Shown in pieces: positions 12,001-23,200 of a stretch of DNA of 64,000 nt. Position 1 is the first letter of the stretch; each line of letters begins with the position of its first letter. This DNA comes from Apodemus sylvaticus (Eukaryota > Chordata > Mammalia > Rodentia > Muridae). A program made the position numbers and the translations under genes. The stretch covers positions 132,668,465-132,732,464 of the forward strand of contig NC_067477.1 in NCBI RefSeq assembly GCF_947179515.1. Direction: 5' to 3'. The notes below the pieces were generated by a model that was given only the letters and a program-made list of their open reading frames with translations, did not search any database and had not been told where the DNA came from.

Positions 12001-15000
12001 GACCATGGCGGTGAATGGGTGCTGTGCTGTTAGGATAATTACCATTTCTTGCTTTATACTTAAAATAGAGCACAAAGGGAAAGTTAATATAACAAACTCT
12101 ATGACCAAAAATATGGTCAACATCAATGAAGAGAGTGTTTTCTGAAGTAAACAGAAATTCCTGAGGGCATAGCAGTACACAGCTATAATCAAGTATATCT
12201 GTTTATCAACAGGATCGGGAATTAATTGACCCATTTCCAATACCTCTGGTCATTATTGGAAGTAAATATGATATTTTCCAGGTAGGTGCCCCCATATCTC
12301 ACTGTGCACTGGGCGTGTGCACGGGGCGTGTGTTGCTATGCTTTTATGGGGAGGCATAAAATGATGAAATAAGAACAGTATCTCTGGGAGGGACCATCTC
12401 AGAGACACCGATCTGAAAGATTTTAGAGAGGACGATACGGTAAGCACATCCATCCCGAGGAGGCCAGGAACATGAGTCCACTGGTTAGAACGGTGAGGCG
12501 AAGGCTTGAAACACAAGTCTTCAGCAGTGAGGGATAAGATTTACTTCCCAGCTTTAAATTGAAGAAAGTAGGAAATTAGTTTCTTCTTATCTTGGCTTGT
12601 CAGAGAGTCCGTAGGGTATTGCGCAGGATAGAACGTGTGCTTATATCTGGATTCTCTGAAGCCAAGTGTTTAAACTGATCTGATAGCAGCAGGAGGCTGT
12701 GGCTTGCTCAGTCTCTAATGTGAACGTGGAGGTGACCAAGCCGGACTCCTCAGGGTGAGGATTTAAAAACAAATAATGCGTTTCTCCCTGAGTGAGCTGT
12801 TGAGACCTCTGGCTTATTTTTTCCTTTTAATAATTTTCTTCCACAGGATTTTGATCCTGAGAAGAGGAAGGTGATATGTAAGACCCTGCGCTTTGTGGCA
12901 CACTACTACGGAGCCTCGCTGATGGTCAGTGCTTCCCTGCCCGTGGGGGAGGGGCCAGCTCACCCCGCCCCCTCCCTTCCTTCCCACTTCCAAGGCTCTG
13001 ACTGGACAGCGGTCTGCAGAGCACTCCGCCCTTAGCCTCCCCGCCCTCCACGGCTTGTATCTGTAAGCCCAGGCAAGCTTCAGAGACATGTTGATGTGTT
13101 CACACTTTTTTATTTTTATCTTCAAGAATTAGAATCTATATTCCCTCAAAGGAAGGGTAGAGGGTTGGGGGAACTTTAATAAGATGGTGTTTTATGTAAA
13201 AGCAATGCTGGTATAGAGGTTAAAATCATGAATTTTGGAGTCAGGCTGCCCAGGTCAGTGTCAGTGTGACAGACTCCTTGTAAGACAGGTGATTCTAGGC
13301 AAACCACTTAAGCTTCCGCTCCTCTCAGGTAAAAAACGGACAGGAACAGTGCCTGCCTGCTTCCTGGGGTGCAGGGGAGGGGGGGCTGAAACATAGAGCT
13401 AGTCAGGGACAGCCGGACACACTCAGTGCTCAAGTGCAAGCCGGCCTGAGCGACGCAGTAAGACCCTGTCTCTAAAACAACCCAAACAGCACATAATTAT
13501 AATTATCATCTGAGGTGGGCCAGATTTTGCTGGTTATCCTTTAAACAAAAGATAAAATATGAAATAATTTTGCTGAAAAATACTGCCTTAATTTCTGAAC
13601 TGCTTTTGCTAGGCAAACTTAAAATGTTTGTACATTAAAAGATTAATTGTGGAACTTAAAATAGTCTACCTTTCCCAGGCCTGTATAATGAGACTCTGTC
13701 TCAAAAACAAACAAATGAAACAAAACAAAACAAAAACAAAGCTATCTTAGCTTTTGAATAAATAGCTGTGGCCTCCTTTCCTCGAAGTCAGAGCTCTCAG
13801 AGAAATGTAGAGACACCATGACAGGGGCGGAGCCTTTTGCTCCCACAGCTGAAAGCGCTGTGCATTCTGATGTGTTCTGTTTCTGTGCATTTAGAGCATT
13901 TCACATTTCCTCATGTGTTCTCTTTACCTTCTTAGCCTGAGCTCTGTCAGCCTACACGTCAGGTTGACGGAAGGCTTTGGAAAGTCTTTTTGCCATTTTG
14001 AAAACCAATGGAAAGTGTCTAGTTGATGCATTTCTGCTAGTGAGTGTCATAACCAGTCATGCTCTGATGGAAGGGGCGGCTCTGGGTGGGGTGGGGTGAG
14101 TTCCCAGCGCTAAGTTGACTCCGGAGCACTGTGTGTGGAGGAAGGGGTTTGAGAAGCAGCCGGTGGGAGAATTGGTGACAAACCTCGTATGTTCTCTCAC
14201 CCTCCATCCTGAGGAACATATTTGTACTTAGGTTTTTTTTTCTTCACCCATATAATAAAAACAAAATATCACAAAATTACATAGTAAAGCAATAACGATA
14301 TACTGATTGTATTGTAACAAATATATAATTTTAGCAAAACTACATACAACAATCTTTTTAATTAAAAACTTCCCTATTTTAAATATCACACGATAAACAT
14401 GAGCATTATTCTTTATTTTAAATGACTGTCTGACCTTGGTGTGGCCTTGTGTCTGTCCTCCGTAGCCCTGTTCTTACGCCAGAATTAACCTTATCTTGTG
14501 GCTCTGCCGTAGGAACCAGAAAGTTGCTCTCTTTGCTTTATAAGTATCTTTCATTCCACTCCCTACATCTGAGCCATTCTCCTTTGTCTTTGAATGGCAA
14601 GGTATTTAGAAGGCAAATGGTGACTGGCAGCCCCTGGAGGAGCCACACCTCCTGCTCACCCCAGTGTCGGAGCCTAACTCTTGGAGACAGGTGCGCCCTG
14701 TCACCATCCTGAAGTGCTCCAATTTGGTTCTCCTAGATCTACCCAGGAAAGGATTCAGTGATTGTTTTTGTTTTCCAGCTCTGCAGGCAATTCAAAAAAG
14801 AAGCTAAAATAATCAATTCAGGGAGCAGCAGTGCGACTGTCCCTGCCTGCCCCGCTGCCACAGTTACTTTTAATATATGCATCTTGTCTAACAAACCCAG
14901 TTAGATTGGGGGGATTTTTTCTTCTAGAACATCAAGAACATCCGTGTCAACACACACCACAAACATCTCAGGCAAACATAAATGTACAAATTATAAACAA

Positions 15001-17242
15001 ATTGTGATGGTTGAAATCGGTGGGGTGGCTGGCGAACTCTCAGGGCCACCACTCCGTGCTCTCATGAGCTCTGGGTGCTGAGGCACTCGCTGGCCGAGTC
15101 ACTGAGGAGGCGCTGACCCAGGTGGCCTTAGGCAGCCTCTGCTGTCCACTCAAATGCAAGTGTTTGGAGGACAAGAGGTTGGAATCCTCTGCCCATCTGT
15201 CCTTGTTCAGAGCTGTGTTTTTCACTGTTAGAGGATGAGAGAGCAGAGTATAATTTATCTCCTGTTTGTTGTTTAAGTTCACCAGCAAATCAGAAGCTCT
15301 ATTACTGAAGATGCGCGGTGTTATCAACCAATTGGCATTCGGTATTGATAAAAGGTATTGGTAAATATTTTCCAATTAGTTCTCCCTGCTCCCTGGTTTC
15401 TGTGTCTTCCTCCACCTTCCCACTTTCCTGTGCTTATGATTTTCCTCTGTTTGTCTTAAATGGAGTTAGACGTTTCAGCACGTGTCCTTTCTCGTGGCTT
15501 GAATTGACTATGGTGTCCATCTGTCACAACCAAAGTTATTGGTCCATTTGGGTCAATGCTTTCATCTGCGACTTAGATAAAATGTGGCCCTTGCATTTAT
15601 ACTAGAGCATGGCGGCTCATTCAATTGCTGAACTAAATTACAATCTTTTTCTTTTCCATACAGCAAATCAATGTGTGTGGATCAAAATAAACCACTGTTT
15701 ATCACAGCAGGATTGGATTCTTTATGTCAAATAGGTTGGTGAACTTATTAATATTGCTTAATCTTTTTAAATTGCTTATTGATTTTCACCTCCTGCCTCC
15801 TTGGTCTCCAGCACACCACCATTTCTGGCTTCATTTCGTGACAGTTATTTCATAAGCATTTATTTGTATCCCCAGAATTGGTGAGGCTTCCAGCACATTG
15901 ACACACTTGTGATAGAAAGTGGGGGGGGGGGGCACTGCACGGAGATAGACTGCTCTATTCTACTAAAACAAACAAGCAAACAAGTGCACTTTTACATTCT
16001 AGTTCCCCAAATTTAGAGGAAACCAGAAGTATAGGGTAGTCGGTGAACCCTGGAGCACGTTATGATTAATCGGATATATCAGATTGAAGTGGTAGGATGA
16101 ACCGAAAGTATTAGGTATCCTTACTTCTCCATCATAAACCCACTTTTCAGTTGGGTGCAGTGGTATATCTTATAATCCTCGTACTGGGGGACCAAGGCAG
16201 GGAGATTGCCTAAAACTCAAAGCCAGCCAGACTGGCTTTCAAATTTTAAGGAAGTTAACAAAATTTAAGGAAGTTTGCTTCAGCTACTGAGATGAGTTTT
16301 CCAGTTATCAAGACTCTTCTCTTCCCAAGAGAGCTGTTTCCTGTGTGAAGCCCTTTGGGCCCTTGGGTGTGGTTGGTTTCTCACAAGGTAACAGGCAGGC
16401 CCTGTCTTACTCTCTGGAGCTAAGCGTGCATAGCTTCAACCGTGGGGACCTTTAGCAGCGAGCATAGAGTTTGAACACAAGAAAGGAAATGGAGTGGTGT
16501 TGCCTAAGGAATGGTCGTGGAGACAGATGGCATCGTTTTTATTAGTGCCAGCTTAATCTCAGGAGCACTGTGTGTACTGATAGGTAATGCGTGCCGGGGA
16601 TTCTCCTCTGTGAGAATAGTTGGCCAGAAGGGCTTGCTCATTACTGAATGTAAAAGTAAGAGCTGGCTAAGACACGGCTCAGCAATAAAGAGCACTTGCT
16701 GCTCTTCCAGTTGACCCAAGCTTAGTTCTCAATACCAGTGTTAAATACACAGACACACACACACACAAATACACACACGCATACACACACAAATACACAC
16801 ACGCGCACACACATGCACATATACACACAAATACACACACATACACACGCGCACACATACACACACACGCATACACACACACATGCACACACACACACAG
16901 ACACACACACGCATACACACACGCATATACAAGTAGCTAATCAATACTTTCTCACCAAGATGGTAAGGAAGTTCTTGAAAATTAACAGTTGAACATTTTG
17001 GGAAAACAATAAAGATGTTAAAAAAAGGATGAAAATCTCAGGTTATAGATTGAAAATTGCCAGAAAATGATAATTTTTTAAAATTTTTTTCAAATTAATT
17101 TAAATATTCAAGTTATAAATATATTATTCCTCATTAAAATAGTAGGGACTGGGAATGTAGCTCAGTGGTAGAGTGCCTCACATGAATGAGGTTCTTGGTA
17201 CAATCCCAGCAGTGCAAGGGGGAAGAGGCAGCTGAATCTTGT

Positions 17243-17292
<50 letters not shown>

Positions 17293-19918
17293 GATCCCTC
17301 TCTGGCACTCTGCATTTACACATGTGTAGGTGATGTAGAAACTTTATTAGTCTGTGTTATTGAACTGAGTATACCTTAATGGGTTTTCAATGTATATGCT
17401 GCCTATAGTTCTAGTTAATATTTGAACTTTTTCCTAGTTAAGGAACATAGCCATTCCTGCTGACAGTTTATTGTCTACTAGTAATGAGCTTCTGGGTAGT
17501 CATCAGTTTTATGTAAAACAGATGGAGCTGCTGTATGAAATCTTGAACATGATACATGTGTGTTTCTATTGTGAGCATTGAGAGCTGGGATTACTGTTAA
17601 CAGAGCACGGACACCAGTGTAGGGTGTGGGTATCAGTTATAGCTCACCCACTGTGTCTTGCTGCCTCTGTTTCTAGTATGACAGCCTTGGTAGGCGCAAT
17701 CATAATGGTGTCTGTGATATGGAGATGGGAACGAGTGGCCGAGGATGAGTGCTTTAATAAACGGCATCTGATTTATTAATAGTTTACAACAATTTATCTT
17801 TGTAGTCAATTGGGGTGAACTTTTAATTTTAGGGTCCCCTCCTGTTCCCGACAGTGACATTGGAAAGCTTCAGGCCCACTCACCTATGGAGCTGTGGGAA
17901 AAGGTGTATGAGAAGCTCTTCCCACCAAAGGTACATTCTGCCCTGCTGCAAAGCTCTCAGCCAGGACCAAGATGCCCAAAGGCCTTGGTGATAACTCCAT
18001 CTCTCTCTCATATTCCAAAATGATGAGATGTTTGTTAAACTGTAACAGACAAAGCACCATGGAGATTAACAGCTGAGTAAGAAATGCCCCTGCCCCTTTC
18101 AGACAAAGCTCCCCGCTGTTAGAAGACAGCCGTCTGACCTGGCTGGGGGCGGGGAGCTGCCGGGCTGATGGAGCTTGGCCTCTTAGACAGATGGTGACCA
18201 TGGCAATGTGGGTTGTGCGCGTGAAATGACTTGGGGAACTGTAATTTCAGAGTACCAGCACCCTGAAGGCGATCCAGGACCCAGCCCGAGACCCACAGTA
18301 CGCAGAAAGTGAAGTGGACGAGATGAGGGTTCAGAAGGATCAGGTATTGCCAAACCAGTTTCACCAACATATGGTACTCCTCAGGAAATTCCTTCATCTT
18401 CTTAATGTTTTGCTTGTAAAATTATTTAAGAATTACATCTATCTGTATAGAAAAAAATCTAATATGCATATAAAAGAAACTTGAAAATCACCCATCATCC
18501 ACCACCCAAAGATAATGTAAATGTTTACACAGAGCCTTTTCCAATTTTCCTGTTTACTTGATGTTAAGATGGGCCCTGGGTCCCACCCTCGATGCTGGGG
18601 AGACACTCAAGATACACTTGTTTGTAAGAGTCTTTGAATGCTTTTGTTTCTTACTCGGTCATTAGACACAGGCATGCCTTGTCCTGGGAAGGCCACCCTG
18701 CCCCGTGAAGGCCTTCCAGACCAAACCACGTAGGCACACCTCACAGCTCTAGGATCTCTGAAGAAAGTGCTTAGAGGTAGACATGACAGGATAGCCCCCC
18801 TTCAATAAGAAAGACCACAAGTGTCAGTGGGTCCCACCAGGGTACAAGTACTGGACATAGGTTTTGTCAGACCTCCTTTTACCGTGACAGCATGAGATGT
18901 CACGCTGTCCGTCTGTCCTTGGATGAGGACATGCTTGCATAGCACACTCGGCAGGCTGGAAGCATGACCACATCTGGTAGGGTATGCAGAACGATGTAAC
19001 TCGGACAGTCACACTGTCACAAGGGTTACTTGGAGACATCTGTCTGCTGTCCCAACCCCTGACAGTCCGCTGAGACTGGTGACCAGGGCCTTTTCCTAGA
19101 ACACATCCTTTACCTAAGAGGTCCTAGAATTAAGTAAACAAAATGTTTTATTTAAACACATTCCAGACAACTTGATAAGATGCTGTGGATATTTAAGTGG
19201 CTTTATGGGTATAGGGAGGCGTGAAGCATAAAACAGGAGCATGAAATGACCTAAGGTAACCCTTATTGTCTCCGTGAGCCTTGACTGGAGAGGTTGTTGG
19301 AGGTCACCTCCCATTAGTATTGAAGAGTCAATGATTAACCGTTATTATCCGTTTCTATGACATTGTGACTACTTTAATAAGGTCACATGCACGGGTGTTA
19401 GTACTATGCTGACGTATGTGGAACTCTGAACTTACACTTTGGAATTACATCTCCTCTGACTTCATGTTAGATGAAAGTGAAGCATCCGTCCTCAACCCTC
19501 TTGGTCAGCACTCACCCCACAACAGCCAGCATTGCACCCCACAACAGCCAGCATCGCTTAGCTGGCGTATTCTTTTTAACTTACCTACAAAAATTATAGT
19601 ATCTTCATTTTGACAGTTTTATTTGTGTTGTCCTGGCAGATAAATTGTGCAGATTTCAGATGGCCCATATAGAATCTTCATACAATTTGTATTTTTGCTG
19701 TTAAGGTTGCCACAATGATTACCACTTAATGCTTGATAATTTAATTAATATTTGATTCTAAAGATAGGTAGGTAGGTAGGTAGGCAGGTAGGTAGATAGA
19801 TAGATAGATAGATAGACAGACAGATAGATAGATGATAGACATGATGGATAGATAGATAGACAGATAGATGATAGACATGATGGATAGATAGATAGACAGA
19901 TAGATGATAGACATGATG

Positions 19919-19961
<43 letters not shown>

Positions 19962-20178
19962 GATAGACCTGATGGATAGATAGATAGATGATAGATAGAT
20001 AGATGATAGACCTGATGGATAGATAGATAGATGATAGATAGATAGATAGATGATAGACCTGATGAATAGATAGATAGATGATAGATAGATAGATAGATGA
20101 TAGATAGATAGAAAGATGATAGATAGATAGATAGATAGATGATAGACCTGATGGATAGGTAGATAGATAGATGATAGT

Positions 20179-20214
<36 letters not shown>

Positions 20215-20219
20215 CAGAT

Positions 20220-20266
<47 letters not shown>

Positions 20267-23200
20267 GATAGACCTGATGGATAGATAGGCAGGCAGGCCG
20301 ACAGATGGATGATAGATAGGTGTTAGATACATAAATAGATGATAGATAGAGAGAGAGAGAAAATAAAAAGCATGAGCTCAGGTGAGAGTCTCACCAGCTG
20401 TCTAGACCTCTGTCTTGATGTTGTCTCCTCTGCCTTTTGATGACTGTTGATTTCTGGGTAGCCTTTCCCCCTTGAAAGTAGCACTGCAGGTCTTTAGGTC
20501 TGAGTTGACACAGTGATAGCATATTCATTTAAAAGAAAAGAGCTCAGCTGCGTCTGACTTAAATGTGCACTTAGGATTTGGCTCTCGGTATGTCACTGCT
20601 AAAAGCAGCCTGCAGGCTCTCAGGACAGTGTGGACTCAGTCTGACAGCTCGGACTGAGCAAGACGTGCTCAGTCTTGCTCAGGACCCAGAACTTGCTCAG
20701 TCTTGCTCTTTGGGGGAAGAAATGACATCCTATATCATCCAATTACATTGCAGTTGCCTGCAGGTGAGGGCGAGCTCTGTGCCACCAGATGCTAGACTTG
20801 ACTTTCCTCGTGTCTCCTTCCATACCCCAGCACCGCCACTGCTAGGCCTGCAACAGAAAGCGGTCCTCACTCACGCGTGTGCCGTGAATAAAACCATTTT
20901 CAGAGGTCTCATTGTGTGGCTCAGACTGGCCTTGAACAAACAATCTTGCAACCTCCCCTCCCCAGAGGAACTGAAGAATGCACCACTGTGCTGGCTAGTT
21001 TTACATCAGTTTAACACAAGCTAGAGTCATCTGAGAGGGAGAACCTTAATTGAAAAAAAAAATACCTCAGTCAGATTGGGCTGTTGATGGGCAGAAGGGA
21101 TGGCCCAGGAGTTAAGAGGTCCTGAGTTCAATTCCCAGCACTCACATAGTGGCTCTCAACCAACTACAAAAGGATCTGATTACCCTTCTGAAGTTCATAA
21201 AGACAGAACACTCAACTCATATGCATAAAATGCATGAATAAATAAATCTTAAAAAAAAAAAGCCTGGCCTGTGGGGCATTTTCTTAGTGATTGATGGGGA
21301 GGGCCCTGTCCATCCTTGGCGGCCCCACCTCTGTGCTGGGGTCTTGAGTGCAGTCACTAAGCAGGCTGAGCAAGCTGTGGATAGCCACAGTCAGAGGCAC
21401 CTCCACGGCCTCTGCATCAGCCCCTGCCTCTGGTTCCTGCTGTGTTTGAGTTCCTGCCCTGACCTCCCTCACTGATGAATGGATAGACATAAGCAGGCAT
21501 ATATGTAAGTTAAAGTAAACCCTTTTCTCCTCTAGGTTTCTTTTGGTCATGGTGTCTTATTACAAAATAACTAGGACGCCACCAATCTTGGCCTTCGGAA
21601 TCTGTCTTGAACAGAGTTCTTCTAGACATGGGAAGGTCCTGTAGCCTGTGAGACCAGCCCACACTGATCAGAGGGTGGGTGGGAAGGCCACAGCTTTCCT
21701 GCAGACAAGGGGTTTACATATTAGCACTCTTTCCTCTTATGGCTCAAAAGTCTCTCCTGTCAGATTGCGCATGGGCTCCAGGAACTGCTTCTCCAGCATT
21801 CCACAGTGCCTTTGACCCCTCGAGCTCTGCGCCATTCCTGACTAGTGGGAAGTGCTAGCTTAGCCCCTCACCTCTTTTCAATATTTTTGTTAAAGGCAGA
21901 TTATCTTAGGGTTTCTATTGCTACAACGAAACACCATGACCAAAAAGCAAGTTTTGGAGGAAAGGGTTTATACAGCTTACATTTCCACATTGCTGTTCAT
22001 CACCAAAGGAAGTCAGGACTGGAATTCAAGCAGGGCAGGAACCTGGAGGCAGGAGCTGGTGCAGAGACCATGGAGGGGTGCTGCTTACTGGCTTGTTTTA
22101 CAATACTTGCTCAGCTTGCTTTCTTAGAGAACCCAGGCCCACCAGCCCAGAGGTGGCCCCACATACTTGGTCTGGGCCTCCCCCATTGAGAAATGCCTTA
22201 CTGGATCTCATGGAGGCATTTCCTCAAGTGAAGCTCCTTCCTCTCTGATGACTCTAGCTTGTGTCAAGTTGACACAAAGCCACCAGGACAGGAAAATGAT
22301 CATGTTAATGCATGACTTTAATCCTAGCACTGGAGAGGCTGTGGTCTACATAGGGAGTTGCAGGCTAGCCCAGGCTATACATCCAGACCAAGTCTTTTAA
22401 AAAAGGAGTTGAGGGAGGGAGGTTTATGTAAATAATTGCTTTTACTTTTAGGGTCTTCTTGTTTAGCCATAGTTATCTTGTTTAAATCCCCAGTCTGAAA
22501 CGATCTGCTTGCTCCTAGGACTACAATTTTATTAAGCATACTGACATACCGAGTCACGTGCTTAGAGAAACTTGATGTTACTGATGTTTGCTGAAGATGT
22601 TTTATCATCCATTATAATGCTACTAATCATATTATATAAGCACAGTGCATCATAAAACCATAGACCATTTGTCTTTAGAGCCTTCAGGGCTTCTTAAGAG
22701 AGCAGGGGTGAGCCCGGGTTGGAGCTTCCTAGTTTTACTTTTTAATGGCTCTGTAAGCAGACATGGAATCGGTTAAGAAAACTGTGCTGTACCTTTCAAA
22801 CATCAACTAAGTTCATTCGATAGCAATATTGAAACTCCTATGCCTGTTTTTCCTGAATCAACTAATTACACCTTTCCCTTCTTTGGCATGGTGACCAGGC
22901 TCATTCTTTTCTTAGTAAAGTTAGATGCAAATTGTATACCACAGCCAGCAAAGAACTGTAAAGCAATAGCCTTCCCTTGATCTTGGTAAAAAACAACCAA
23001 GCACAAAGCGTGCAGTGCCTCTTTCGTATATTTTGTTTTGAGGCAGGGTGTTGCTGTGTAGTCTAGAGCTCCTCTCTGCCTCCTGGGGGTTGGGATTAAA
23101 GAAAGGTGCCCCACACCCAGCTACCCACTTGCTATGAGTTAGCAATCTTCAATGGTGTAAGTGGAAACTAACTGGCCAACCGGATTGGCATCACTCAAAC

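Larger units (their letters stand above)
15735..17832 (+). other. Dync2li1: DYNC2LI1 intron (about intron 10)
   Basis: It holds a weak B1/B4 fragment at about 16146-16260, a B3-type fragment with a CA repeat, and an ID-like element with a GT repeat. The remainder is unremarkable. Confidence 0.75.

Noticed and set aside
17149..17225. Possible tRNA gene
   Set aside because: A- and B-box-like sequence is present here and at 35035 and 53041, but it is the ID-family SINE pattern with A-rich tails and no sound cloverleaf acceptor stem.
19745..20332. 195-codon open frame of YLSI repeats on the - strand
   Set aside because: Translation of the GATA array.
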